A DNA stretch of 64,000 nucleotides from Nephrocerus scutellatus (Eukaryota; Arthropoda; Insecta; Diptera; Pipunculidae): assembly GCA_947095585.1 (NCBI GenBank), contig OX352762.1, positions 89,082,749 to 89,146,748 on the forward strand, written 5' to 3'. The notes beneath the pieces were generated by a model. It did not search any database, was not told the origin of the DNA, and saw nothing but the letters and a program-made list of their open reading frames with translations. A program made the translations under genes and the position numbers. Of the stretch, positions 52,401 through 64,000 are shown piece by piece (within the stretch, counting starts at the first letter, position 1; each line of letters opens with the position of its first letter).

Positions 52401-54009
52401 CACACATATTTTATGAAAGACATTAAAAAACGCGCGAAAAAGATGATATTTTCAGTTGCCAAAATATCTGAAGTACATATATGTGCACTTGAAAATTAAT
52501 GACATGTCATATTTTTTCGATGTAAACACCCAGAAAACACATATGTTCTTGCTGTTCATTAGACAGTTGCCTCCACAATTGCAAATAATTTTTTTATATT
52601 TTATGTTTTTGTAACAAATGAGCCCCCGATTCAAAGAATTAAAAATTAATTAAGAGAACAGACAAAATCTGTTATGAAGCTTAATGTTCTTGAATAGAAA
52701 TTGTAAAAATTTAAAACAGAAATAAGAGCAAATTGTAAAGTCTCAGAGTCATCGGAAATTGTACACTTCTAAAACGGCCTTTGCCTTTAAGCCTCATATC
52801 TTTGCTCCACTGTTGAATCACAGCACCAGCAAACATAAACCTTTTCAAAATAATATTTCCATATTTTTGTGACCAGAATTCATGTATTTATGTCCTGCAA
52901 ACCTTTTTTCAATCCTATCTTCCATTCATCCTCAACCGACTGCAGTACTATATGAGCATAAGCCGAACACACGCCCAGACACTACTAATAGATTGCAAAA
53001 CTATCCCATCCGGTTGTTGTTACCTCTTACTCTAGTTACAATTCAATTTACTTTGTCTATATAGCCAAAGGATTATTTTTTATCCTATCTTTGTTTATGT
53101 TGTGTGTATGTTTTTCTTACTTTCACATTTAGATTTGCGAATTCAAATGAGAAATTTTAATAAATGTGAATGTACTCGTGTATAAACGGATAGGAAACCG
53201 ACGCAACCAAAAGACGAGACATAGAAGAGGATTGCACTCATACGCAATTTTTTTTTTTGCAACAGATAAATTATCCTTTTTGTACTTTTCAATAGATTTG
53301 GATTTAAAATACTTATGTGATCGTGACTTATGTCGGAAATGTGTTTGCAACCAGAGTGTTAATGCTCTTGCGGCCTATATGCATTGTTATTACAGAAATG
53401 GTGTCAATGAAACCGAATTTTAACACTTATTCTGGGAATTTGTTTCAAACAGTTTTTGCTAAGATGAGATTACGAGTATTTTTCTTAGGTAGGTATACAT
53501 AGATAATCCCTATTAGGATTTATTTCAAACTATATTCAAATGTGTCGATAACTAAAAAAAAGGTTTATAAATAAAATTGTAAAAGAACACTAGAGGTAAC
53601 CCACGTATGAGTAGTTTTTGAAGCATCATTTGCAAGAAATGCTGTATTTTTATGTTAAAAAATTAAAAATTTTTGAGAAAATTAAAAGTCTTTATTTCAA
53701 AAAGTTACATAAAAATAAGTACTAGCCATTCAACAGAATGGATCACCATTCCATTCAAAAAATAATATAAAATTGGTAAAAATTTCATCGATTGAAGTTA
53801 AAATTCATCTGTCTGTTTGCTAAAATTCTGTGAACATTTGCGATGATTAGCATGGGACTGCGTGCGTAGCTATTTTGTCTTCAATAAAAAAAAACAAGAA
53901 ACATTTATTCGCGAATCTGTATGCGAAATTAAGAAGCTTTCAGCCCTGTCTCAGAGAATTCTCTCGAGGACTTAAAACTTTTAACTGCAGGTAGTATCAA
54001 TCATGTTTT
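52401..54009. other. No recognised feature
   Basis: AT-rich, with unrecognised ORFs of 60-85 codons (for example 53166-53423 plus). No internal repeats noticed. Confidence 0.4.
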
Positions 54010-54360
54010 ATCGCTTCTTCTACCAGCGGTGCTAAGAGAAATAGCCAGTTGCATGCCACCTCTCCTTGAATTCAACCGCAATACTCGTGGCGCTCTAAAT
54101 GTTCATCAGTTTACCCTCAAGCCCATCTTCGGACGTACATTAAATTCAGGGATTCGTTCTTCAGCCGTACAACACGTATGTGGAATGCTCTGCCAAGCTC
54201 TGTCTTCCCACATCAATATGATCAACGGGCATTCAAAACACAAGCTCATAGACATCTCCTCTTTTCTACTCCTTTTCCTTAATGCCCACGCTGTGCCAAA
54301 CATATAGCCGAGCATTATAACGGTGCGAACCCCTTGAAGCGTGCGCGAATTATAAAAAAA
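54010..54360 (+). mobile_element. CR1/jockey-type non-LTR 3' end, plus-strand copy
   Basis: Across frames the plus strand reads LRTYIKFRDSFFSRTTRMWN, ALPSSVFPHQYDQRAFKTQA, HRHLLFS and HYNGANPLKRARIIKKK, ending in TATAAAAAAAAA at 54349. This is the conserved C-terminus of the family also seen at 2290-3346 and 31838-31905, and the clearest copy of that tail. Confidence 0.75.
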
Positions 54361-54433
54361 AATTAAATTCACCTGGAAAGCTACGAGTATTACATAATAT
54401 AGTAATATAATGGTATAATGAGCTTTTTTATTT

Positions 54434-54785
54434 AATACTAGCTGAAATACCCAGCGTTGCTTGGCTGCCCCCACCACACTAACCTCCACCCAACTGACCA
54501 CCAAGATCCTTCAAGATACACCTTGAGATACACCCCCCATCACCACATATAACAGCACTATTATTATTATTATGTTTATTTTAATTTTAATTTTAATAAA
54601 GGGGATAGCCCACCTTATTGCCGTGGCGCAAGTCATTCAGTGAGTTGTCCCTTGGTAATAAGATTATGTATTAAAAAACTGAACGGTCTTCGAGTCAAGC
54701 CACCCACCACGTCAACCCCCTCAATACCATTACAACACTAACCCCATACAAACATCCATCACAATCGTCCCCACCACATCACAAA
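54434..54785 (+). repeat. Dispersed repeat family P, copy 3
   Basis: Starts ACTAGCTGAAATACCCAGCG, then C-rich CCCCACCACACTAACC and ACCCAACTGACCACCAAG. A second block at 54675 has CGGTCTTCGAGT, which recurs at 56044 after the RNase H-type element (CGGTCTTCGAGTTATGCGC), so that element may have inserted into P. Confidence 0.55.
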
Positions 54786-54789
54786 GTTT

Positions 54790-56040
54790 CAACTATATCC
54801 TATGAAGGCAGGCTTTAAGAGGAACACCGCATGGAGGGGTATTATTCCCTCTCCTCTGGAATATAGTAATCAACGAATTACTGTTGAAACTTGTAGGAGA
54901 GGGGATAAAAGTGGTAGCGTATGCTGATGATGTAGCGTGAGCTGTCTCAGAGAAATACCTCAGAACGATTAAGGAGGTTATGCAAAATGTCCTCTTAATC
55001 GTTAAAGAATGTGCAAATAAAAGCGGTCTGGGCGTCAACCCGAATAAGACAGAGCTTGTCCTTTTCACCAGGAAATATAAAATTCCAACAATTAATCCGC
55101 CAACACCAAATGGTTAAGTTTAGTTTTTTTTCTGATAAAGCAAGATTTCTTGGGAAAATCTTGGACAGGAAACTGGGCTGGAAACCTAATATAATAGAAC
55201 GAGTAAATAGAGCGAATACTGCCTTATACTCATGCTTGTCCTTTTCACCAGGAAATATAAAATTCCAACAATTAATCCGCCAACACCAAATGGTTTAGTT
55301 TAGTTTTTTCTGATAAAGCAAGATTTCTTGGGAAAATCTTGGACAGGAAACTGGGCTGGAAACCTAATATAATAGAACGAGTAAATAGAGCGAATACTGC
55401 CTTATACTCATGCAAGAAGTGGTAGAAACCAAAGCTGGTACACTGGCTCTACACTTCGGTAGTGAGACCAATACTACTGTACGGTGGCCAGCTATTGAAA
55501 ATACCATAATGAAACACGGGTGGCTCTAAGCTTGACGGCAAAGTAGGAGCAGGAAAGAGGCAAAAACAATAACAAATGTAAGGTGGAAAAACACCGACAC
55601 TTGTAATATTTCAAGACAGGTCTGGCCGAAGCTGGACTTGAAGCGCTCAACTGCGCTTATTTCCCTAGAAAGACGTGAACTAAGAACGGTTGTAGGGATA
55701 ATGACAGGACACCGCCTTCTAGGGAAACACGCGAGAAGGATGGCTGTCGAATATAATGACTTCTGCAGAAGCTGCATGGGCGAGGAGGAGGAGGAGACCA
55801 TAGAACGTATTATCTGCTCATGTCCGGCACTAATGCACAAACACATAGGTAAGCGGTTAATGAATAACCTATCAGATCTCAAAAACGGTAAAGTGCGAGA
55901 TATAATTCGATTCATTAAGAGCTCTGAATGGATGTTCTGAAAAGGGGAAAGGTATAAGATCCTGTGGTAACACAAAGGACCGCGAATGGTGATGGAAAAG
56001 TGTGCATTAGTTGCCACCGTAACCTAACCTAACTCAACCT
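54790..56040 (+). mobile_element. RNase H-type non-LTR element, chimeric copy lacking RNase H
   Basis: The plus strand reads GVLFPLLWNIVINELL and VVAYADD (RT active site, near 54922), KSGLGVNPNKTELVLFT, ARFLGKILDRKLGW and, at about 55465, YTSVVRPILLYGGQLL. The sequence then jumps to the C-terminal knuckle region: 55638-55940 is open for 100 codons with LRTVVGIMTGHRLLGKHARR and FCRSCMGEEEEETIERIICS. It ends in AACCTAACCTAACTCAACC. The RNase H segment present at 26770-26910 is missing. Stops and a 180-bp internal duplication break the RT. Confidence 0.8.
55055..55413. repeat. Tandem duplication of about 180 bp in the RT segment
   Basis: The stretch starting CTTGTCCTTTTCACCAGG at 55055 is repeated from 55235 with only a few differences (TAAG versus TTAG and a shorter T run). 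It duplicates the coding for TELVLFT through RVNRANTALYSC. Confidence 0.88.
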
Positions 56041-56195
56041 CACGGTCTTCGAGTTATGCGCAAACAGACATAAGGGCAAAATTTCATTTTTATATATTAA
56101 GATGTTTTATTCAAACAGTACTTTTTGAGCCAAAAGTTATGGATTACAGTACATCTGGAAAATAAATCAAATTTTTATTCGAAATACAAACAATA

Positions 56196-58525
56196 CCTCG
56201 CTTTGCGTCGTTTCGTTTTGCGTTTTTTCGAAGTTGCGTCGCTGCTGAATTAGTACTTATTTTCACTGTGCGTCGTTAGATTTTCAAAGTTGCGTTGTTT
56301 TGGGTTCGAGTAGTTAAATTTTTTTTCGAAATTTTTTGAAATTTTCTTTTTTTTCTAAAAGATGGCACGACTTTTGTTTCTAATTGCGCCATGCCATCAA
56401 AACTCGGGGATTCCTTTTCTAACTGAAAATCAACGCAATTTTAATACATACAGTTTTATTTTCACTTTGTTTTGCTAATTTTAGAGTTCAGTTTCAATTA
56501 GTGTGTTGTGTTTATTTTTTTTAAATACACTTGTAATTTTTTTAGCCAAATGAGTGGAATGAGCTGGTAGAATTACCAAAAATAAAATAAAACTATCAGC
56601 TTAGAGACAAAATTAGATATTCTGCGACGATTTGATAAGGGAGAGAAGGCTGTGGAGATAGCAAAGGCAGTTGGTCTGGCTACAAAAACTGTCAGAACTA
56701 TTAGAGATCGAGATGGGGATAAAATAAGAGAGGCTGCAAAATCTGCAACATCATTAGATGCTAAAACGATGACCCGTACAAGGAGTGCTTTGATGATCAA
56801 AATGGCGTCCTTGTTTTCTATTTGGATTAAAATTCAAGTTGCGCAGAGAATACCATTAAGTAAAATGGTAATTCAGACGAAAGCAAAAAGCTTATTTGAT
56901 GACATAAAAAGTAAAGCAGTATCCAACGATAATGCTAGTGGTAGTAATACAGACAAGAATGAAACATTTGAAGCTAGTCAGGGCTGGTTTGAGAGATTCA
57001 AGGTTCGAGTAAATCTGCACAGCATTGCTCTCAAAGGCGAAGCAGCTAGCGCTGATAAAACTGCTGCAGAACGCTACCCGACAGAGTTAAAAGCGTTAAT
57101 TCATGAAGGTGGATATGATCCGAAACAAGTCTTTAATGTTGACGAGACTGAGTTATTTTGGAAACGTCTACCTAACAGAACTTTCATATCTAAAACAGAA
57201 AAATATACGCCAGGATTTAAAGCTAGCAAGGATAGACTGACTCTTCTTCTTGGTGGCAATGCAAATGGTGATTTCAAATCTAAACCATTTCTCATTTATC
57301 AATCAGAAAATCCAAGAGCTATGAAAGGTTGTTCAAAGAATCTGCTTCCTGTCCACTGGCGAGCAAACAAAAAAGCATGGATGAAAGCATCATTATTTCA
57401 AAACTGGATTTCAATTTGTGCTATTCCAGAAATTAAAGCTTATTGCAACAAGGAAAACTTTAACTTCAAGGCTTTGGTCCTAGTAGACAATGCTCCTGGC
57501 CACCCAGTTTATGTTGATGAGTTGTCAGAAAACGTGAAATTTGTATTTTTGCCGCCTAATACGACATCAGTTATTCAGCCGATGGATCAGGGAGTAATAT
57601 CGACTTTTAAAAGTTATTACCTTCGACGAACATTTAAACTTCTTTTAAGTGAGACTGATGGACAAGATAAGCCTACCATGCTTGAGTTTTGGAAAAAGTT
57701 CAACATTATGAAAGCCATAGAAATTATTTCCGATTCGTGGGGGGAGGTTAAACCATCTTGCATGAATGGTGTTTGGCGCAAAATATGGCCAGAATATGAG
57801 CTGCAGTAGTTGATGGTACACCAGCTGTTCGTCATGAAATTTCTAATTTAGCTAGAGAGTCTAATTTTGAAGGTATGGAGGAGACTGACATAAATAAATT
57901 GCTAACCGCGCACAACCAAGAATTGTCTTATGAAGAACTATTGCAACTGGAATTGCAATTTGCTAATGAAGAAGATGACAGTGACCGTTCAATAGAAATC
58001 TCCGAAGAACAAAATTAAACCTCCAAACAAATTTCCAAAGCGATGTCTTTGGTTGACGAAGCTATGGAGATTTTTTTAAAAACGATCCTGACAGCGGAAG
58101 GAGTTTTGAAGTGTCCCAGGCGGTAGCTACGAATATCAATTGCTACAAGGAAATTTATTTTACGTTGAAAAAAAAGCCAATTTTTTGTGAAAGAAAGCCG
58201 ACTTACGACAACAGCTACTATGGACTCATCAGACAGTGATTAATTTTTATTTTGTTTTTTATAAATTAATTGAATATTTTATTTTGTTTTAATTGAATTT
58301 GTTTTTTTTTTTTTTGTTTTTTGTATGTATGTAATAAAATTTTATATTATTTATGTTTTTTAAATGTGTACTTTGTTCAATCTTCTTTTTAAAAAGTAGT
58401 ATTTTCGTAACACTGGAACCTATCTTCCATCTTTACATGGTTTGCTAAAGAAAATCATAATTCACTTTGCGTCGTTTCAATTTGCGTCGTGTTTTTTTGG
58501 AACGTAACCACGACGCAAAGTGAGG
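56196..58525 (+). mobile_element. Tigger/pogo DNA transposon with TIRs
   Basis: The 2330-bp element is bracketed by TA (56194-56195 and 58526-58527). The terminal 16 bp, CCTCGCTTTGCGTCGT on the left and its reverse complement with one change (CCTCACTTTGCGTCGT) on the right, form TIRs. TTGCGTCGT/TGCGTCGTT motifs are repeated several times just inside both ends. The single transposase gene shows an early stop and a late frameshift. The length fits autonomous Tigger elements. Confidence 0.92.
56652..57809 (+). pseudogene. Tigger-type transposase (TIGD1-like), nearly complete but frameshifted
   Basis: The 385-codon frame covers most of a CENP-B/Tigger-type transposase. Coding similarity begins before the first ATG, at about 56587 (KTISLETKLDILRRFDKG), behind an in-frame TAA. 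Then come a pipsqueak-type HTH (EIAKAVGLATKTVRTI), a Tc5-type HTH (GWFERFKVRVNLHSI) and the DDE_1 core: FNVDETELFW with Asp near residue 164, LVLVDNAPGH with Asp near 279, and LPPNTTSVIQPMDQGVI with Asp near 312. All three catalytic residues are kept. A shift near 57800 moves the C-terminus (DGTPAVRHEISNLARESNFE and on to CYKEIYF near 58150) into another frame, with more stops. Inactive as it stands. Confidence 0.88.
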
Positions 58526-60203
58526 TAATGGTGTATATAGAAATAAATAGCAGACCAACTCATTGGTTTGTGTCTTGTGTGATATCTTGACGCTATATAG
58601 TAACATAGTACAGAACTATCCTACTTTAAAAAATTAAAATTTCTCTCTTAACGGCATAGAAAATTCCTTATCCTTAACATGTCAAAGAAAGAAAATCATT
58701 ACAATTCATAATAAGATTATTTGAATGTAAGAATTGTCTACAGTTTGCTAACTAATGTTAAAGCACGAATAGTTATTAAATTAGTATCCATCATTTTAAA
58801 GAGAAATAGAAATAGAAATATCTCAATATAATAACAATATGTAAAATCGAGTGAAACCGTACGAGTAGGTACAGTGACCGAGAAAAGGAGAAAATTCTAT
58901 GATACGAGTGTATACTAAATTAGTTTCAGACAAAAATGGGCAAACTTTAAGAACTTTTTCCAACAATTTCATGTTTACTTTGAGCATTCAGTGCACACTC
59001 CTCACAGCCGAACAGTGCATTGTGCAGTGCAATTTCTGAACGTCTATATTTAATGGATGCTCATAGCAGTAGAAACTTTTTCCATAAGGAACATCGAGTT
59101 GCACTCGAGGAAGCACAAGAAATTCGATCTGCATATAAAAAGTATAAAAGGATCCTTTACAAGTCGTCATCGCCGTTTTCATCGTCAAATGGAATGTGTA
59201 GCAAAACTCAGAAGTCCTTTGCATTTAAAATCTACACTAAGGATCAAGCAGTGGCTGTCTTCTGGCATGTGCGGTGCGGTGAGCTTGGAATGCTGAAGGA
59301 GATGAGAGAACGAACAATCGAACGTGACTGAAATTAAATACGAAATGAAATCGTGCTCAGGAGCAGGTAAAGAATTTTATTTATATCGAGTTGCTATAGT
59401 GTAGTGTAGGTTCGTATGTACGAGTATGTACGTTATATTAGTACATACATACCTTGATTGTCACTTGTTGAATTGGGGAGCAAAAGCTGCACATTTTATC
59501 TCATTGTAATCAATGTATTTACATATTTCGCTCGCATGATCTTTGCTACAATGAAGCGTAGCATCATCGATTTGAACTTGTTGTTGTAGTTTTATGATAC
59601 CAATAAGTGGCTGTTTTGCAACTGTTTTGATTAGAATCATTATCTGAATTTTTTAATTACTGCGCATGCACTCATGTACTTAGATTAAGAATAAATGTTT
59701 ATGAGATGCTCCTAGATAGAAAAGTCTGTTGGGAGAGTAGTTGAGAATAGGCCATCGGAGAAGCGGACATACCAAATAAACTGAGTTGACTATGCAGGTT
59801 GTTCAATCTACATTTAGAACAACATGATTTGATAACGATATGGACAAGGTCGACTTTAATGTTGCGTTGTAGCATCGCAAAGGAAAAACAATCTTCAACT
59901 CTCTTATAAGAATTAAATGCTTAGCACTTAAATTATTAACACTTGTAATAAAAATCTTACATTATTGTTGGATGAATAAGTCATAATACTCTATAACAAA
60001 AAGATCTTATAACGATACCGTTACAACGACTTCAATGGCTTGAGCAAATATGAAACTGCTTAAAAAAATCCTATCATCGTTCTCATTATGGACTCTCCGA
60101 AATCGTTATTCCTCACATACGGGGCTAACAATTTTCCTGTCTAATGTGGCTAAGAGGTGCGAAAGCAAGAAGGTCGGATCCATATTTAAGTACTGATATA
60201 TAC
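58526..60203. other. No recognised gene
   Basis: The plus-strand ORF at 59020-59331 (103 codons) is the longest; it has a Lys/Arg/Ser-rich middle and no recognisable motif. A small hairpin of GTATGTAC/GTACATAC lies at 59415-59452. Otherwise AT-rich. Confidence 0.4.
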
Positions 60204-62484
60204 CAGGTGGGGTTTCTAGTCAGCAAAAGTATGAAACCCACCGTTATCGGCTTTAAAGCAATAAATGAACGGCTATGCATCCTTCGCGTGCGGGGAAAAT
60301 TTAAAAACATAAGCCTCATAAACGTTCACGAACCTATAGAGGATTCCCCAGATGATGAAAAAGAAGAATTCTTTGAATCAGTCGAACGGGAACTCCATGC
60401 CTGCCCTCAGTATGATGTAAAAATCTAAAATGCTAAAATAGGTAGGGAGCCAGTATTCAGGCAGTACATTGGCACCCAAAGCTTACACGAGAACACTAAT
60501 GACAATGGACAATGAGTCATAGAGATGGCAGCAAGCAATAATTTGGTCGTTACGAGTACAAGGTTTGCGCGTAAAAATATCCACAAAGCCACCTGGGTAT
60601 CTCCCGATGGAGCCACTTGCAACCAGATAGACCACGTGTTGATAGACCGCCGCCACAACCCGAACCTGACGTCGGTACGAACGTACCGAGGCGCCAACGT
60701 CGACTCGGACCATTATCTTGTTGGTATGGTGCTCCGAGCGCGGATTGCATCATCATGAAAGACTGCATCCGCGAATCAGATCCGAGTCAACACGGCTGCC
60801 CTTCGCAACGAAGAGACCAGAAACAACGACGGTCAAGCGATAGGTCTCGCCCTAAATGCAGGGAGAGTAACTGTGGCTGAGATGTCGGGCGTAGTAGAGA
60901 AATGGACACGCCTTAAGAATACTGTCATTAGTACTGCTGACTCCATCTTAGGCAGTAGTCGTAGAGATAGGAACGACTGGTTCGATGACGAATGTAAGCT
61001 GGCGACTGAACGTAAGAATGTTGCGTACCGAGCAATGCAACAATCTCATAGAAGGCGGGCACGCGAGGATGAATATAAAGAGCTCAGAAGATATGAAAAA
61101 ACAGTTCACCGGCGAAAGAAAGCAGCCTGGGAGAAGAATCTCGTCCGTGAACTGAAACAGTACAGAGAGCAAGGACCGCACCAGGCGCGGAAGTTCTACC
61201 AAAGGGTCCGCGGTATGACGCAATATACACCGCGTTGCACATACTGCAAGAACAAAGAGGGTAATCTGATCGCCGATCTTAAAGGCATCTTAGAGCGATG
61301 GGAAGAGATGCTAAATGGCCAGCTAACTGAAGAATTGGAGGCTCCACTAATGACCGAAGATCATACTATGCTGCCGCCAACAAGCATAGACTAAGTTATC
61401 GATAAATCGGCTCAAAAATAATAAGGCCCCGGGATCTGATGGGATCCCAGTGGAACTGATAAAAATAGTAGGCCCCACAAGAAGGGAGATATCACAAAAA
61501 GCAGCAATTATCGTGGTATAACGTTGTTGAGTACCGCGTATAAGATTTTCTCCTCTATCCTTCAAGACAGGATAGCCCCATACGCTAAAGTCATCATTGG
61601 TCCATACTAGTGTGGCTTCATCCCAGCCAAATCAACAACTGATCAGATTTACACCCTAGGGCAGGTGATGGAAAAATGTCTAGAATTTCAAAACTCACTA
61701 CACCATCTTTTTATAGACTTTAAAGCCGCCTATGATAGCATAGCGAGAGCAGAACTTTATAAAGCCATGAGAGGATTCAGCATCCCAAAAAAACTGACAC
61801 GACTATGTAGGTTGACCATGATCAATATTATAAGCCAATTAAAAATATCCGGATCACTATCAAGCCCATTCAACATCTATAACGGGCTCCGACAAGGAGA
61901 TGGACTGGCCTGCGTCCTCTTCAACCTGGCGTTGGAGAAAGTGATCCGAGACTCTGAAATAACGGCGAGAGGAACAATCCTCTATAAGTCTAATCAGATA
62001 CTGGCTTACGCAGCCGATATTGACATCGTTGGTAGAAACCGAAGAGCTGTACAGGAAGCTTTCATCCAGATAGAGCAGGCGGCACGAAATCTGGGGCTGC
62101 ACATAAATGAGAGCAAAACAAAGTACATGGTGGCCACGTCTGCGAGTAGAAGATCCAACATTGGTCCCTCAATTCAAAAAGTGAGGAGACTCTATAATGA
62201 TGAGATCTACAAGCGTTACCGTGAAGAAAATTAGGCTCGGTAGGCTCCGGTGGGCAGGACACCTAGCTCGCATGAGCGAAGAGGATCCTGCTCGGAAAGT
62301 CCTTTGCGGTAGGGTTTATGGAACACGACAGCGAGGCCGGCCAAGCCTACGCTGGAAGGATCCAGAGTTTAGGGATGCCAAAATGGATGACATCAGCTCG
62401 AAATCGGGACCGGTGGAGAGACTTTTTGCGGGAGGCCAGGACCGGACCCCGGTTGTAGAGCCAAAGCTTATGATGATGATACAC
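60204..62484 (+). mobile_element. RTE-type retrotransposon copy C, 5' truncated
   Basis: Begins at GGTGGGGTTTCTAGTCAGC, homologous to copy B 42815, and ends at the ATGATGATGATA tail near 62480. Endonuclease 60250-60740 includes a deletion near 60425 that removes the LGDM motif, but keeps NQIDHVLID and DSDHYLVG. The linker and RT start (60873-61394) are open for 173 codons. The RT at 61665-62234 is open for 189 codons but its active-site box reads YAAD instead of YADD (near 62013). A deletion of about 500 bp around 62180 removes the thumb. It retains the full 3' end (RQRGRPSLRWKDPEF). Confidence 0.87.
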
Positions 62485-63720
62485 CAGCAGCTTGGATGTT
62501 ATGATTTTATTTAGGGCTTACACAAAAAAACATAATAAAACATAATTTTTTACTAATTTTTTTTAATTTAAAATCAAATCAGTGAACTAAGCTTCTTATC
62601 CTCAAACATACCTATTTTGATTACAATTTTAGTTATGTGTGAACCTTTGTTTTCATAATTTTGGTATCCTCCACAAAACTATTAAAAACATACAGATACA
62701 GATGTACAAAATTCAAACACAAATTTATTGCTATTTCATTACCACAAATTTTTGACAAAAATAATAAATATGCAAATTATTAATCTATGTGTTGTAATGT
62801 AAAGTAAAAGCATTAGTTCTATCTGAATTAGCAAATTGTAAATATTATTTTTGTCGTTCGGAACTGAATTTTTTTTTTAAGAAACCTGGAACAGACAAAA
62901 ACTGAGAATATTATGCATCGGCAAGATGCCCAACCCACTGTTCAAAAGCGGTACTCCTAAGTGAAAATAACCGGAATAAGAAGTAATAATAATGTCTTCG
63001 ATTTGCTAAGCATTCGGAAATCCTTCGCCCGTTTTCGTCCCTTGAAACGAATCCACCATCGAACAACGAATATTAATGTCGCTTGTCGTGAGTCCAAATA
63101 GTCGCATCAGCATCATCGCACTAATGGGCTTCTGGTATGTTTTGGTGTCTGAAGAAATGGCGCTTTTTCGCAGATAAATGCGATTGAAATCAGACTCCCT
63201 AATAGTTTATCCTGTAAACGCAAAGCTCAAGTAAGATTCCACTTAGATGCCTTAACGCCAGATGTCAGACGGGTAGGATTATTATTCGACATTCCAAATC
63301 TGCTCTAGGACTGAATCAGAATCGAACAAAAAAAAACATGCAATAGAATCGTATGAATTGAACAAAGCGGAGAAAAAATATTTATCTGATGATTTTATAA
63401 TGATGCTTATCATATATTTTGAAAAGATCCTAGACTTGGTCGCATTTTCTGGTTCATCAGCCTCCGTAGCCTCAGCCGACCGTAGTTTAGCATTGAAAGG
63501 AAATCATTATCGATAAATTAAATTGTTTGCTTGACGGAACGTCACTTTTCTGCATAGACGAATTTGAATGCCGGGGATGATGGTCATATATAAAAGATTA
63601 ATTCATTTCATCTTTTAGATTGAAACACAAATTTCCTTCTTTTTTCTATGCCGTTATATATATCACTAAGATTGGAAGTGTTACTTCAGCTGTGACTGTG
63701 ATTGATTATTTTACTAATAT
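62485..63720. other. No recognised gene
   Basis: AT-rich. A minus-strand reading around 63180-62900 is open except for one stop and is unrecognised. No repeat shared with the rest of the window was noticed. Confidence 0.4.
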
Positions 63721-63721
63721 C

Positions 63722-63850
63722 TAATACTAAAGAAAATACCGGGCATTTCCCGGCTGCCCCATCCCACTGACCTACACCTAAATCACCATCCGATCACTGA
63801 CCCTACACCCACGCCTCCCTAACAATCGACCACTATAGAATCTACACTAA
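63722..63850 (+). repeat. Dispersed repeat family P, copy 4
   Basis: AATACTAAAGAAAATACCGG, then GGCTGCCCCATCCCACTGACC and C-rich CCTACACC runs, parallel P copy 3. The end (ACTATAGAATCTACACTAAT) resembles the 44-bp repeats at 45681-45807. Sequence to the window end is unremarkable. Confidence 0.5.
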
Positions 63851-64000
63851 TAGCGGCAAAAATAACAAACAGTTTCAAATTTATATAAAAAGATAAATAT
63901 ACGTTGCCTAGAACAATTAAGTACTTGTGTGTAGATTATAAATGAAACTCAATTTTAAACCCTCCAAGAAGTGATTTTCGTTTGGAAGAAATAGGCTTAC

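Noticed and set aside
59020..59331. 103-codon plus-strand ORF as a gene
   Set aside because: No recognisable domain, overlaps an ORF in another frame of similar length, and has no splice or homology support.

Overview
ORGANISM AND OVERALL CHARACTER. The window is AT-rich, intron-bearing eukaryotic DNA that is almost entirely transposable elements in different stages of decay. The mix (an intact jockey-clade element with CCHC gag, RTE, CR1/jockey-type and RNase H-bearing non-LTR elements, maT/mariner/Tc1, Tigger and piggyBac transposons, and a tandem-unit repeat with tetranucleotide arrays resembling dipteran DINE/mini-me Helentrons) fits an insect, most likely a fly of the tephritid kind. The species call is inference. 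I see no rRNA, CRISPR, bacterial operon or intact tRNA, and no convincing intact host gene. LAYOUT. 0-5.4 kb: RTE-like debris, two tandem 3' ends of a CR1/jockey-type element on the minus strand (one split by an unidentified 775-bp insertion with an 8-bp target duplication), an (ATG)n array, and an endonuclease-RT linker remnant. 8.2-13 kb: a 5' piece of a maT/mariner element, a decayed jockey RT, and RTE copy A. 13.2-14.1 kb: first complete copy (H1) of the tandem-unit repeat family H. 15-17.1 kb: a second RTE-like element. 18.9-23.8 kb: a deleted maT copy, two H copies head to tail, a mariner deletion derivative nested in repeat S (whose unfilled homologue lies 2.4 kb away), and a Tc1 relic. 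25.5-28.5 kb: H copies and an RNase H-bearing non-LTR 3' half. 29.7-30.3 kb: a multi-exon TAK1-like kinase relic. 30.4-31.4 kb: copy H6, nearly identical to H1. 31.5-37 kb: a SINE candidate, RT scraps, small inverted and tandem repeats. 37.06-42.0 kb: an apparently full-length jockey-clade retrotransposon with two open ORFs and a 14-bp target duplication, the best-preserved coding unit here. 42.4-45.7 kb: RTE copies B and D in opposite orientation. 47.7-52.4 kb: H copies, a BTB/BACK (KLHL-like) gene fragment and a piggyBac relic abutting an H copy. 54-58.5 kb: a chimeric RNase H-type element and a Tigger/pogo element with TIRs. 60.2-62.5 kb: RTE copy C. HOW THE PARTS WORK TOGETHER. The jockey element plausibly encodes everything for its own mobility: an RNA-binding ORF1 protein and an endonuclease/reverse transcriptase. 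RTE-type copies could at most have been mobilised by intact relatives elsewhere. Family H is non-coding and looks like a non-autonomous rolling-circle (Helentron/DINE-type) element: constant ends, a variable number of units of about 107-123 bp each containing a 10-bp palindrome, and a tetranucleotide array beside one end. It seeds microsatellites and tandem dimers through the window. The two host-gene relics (TAK1-like and KLHL-like) are partial and damaged.
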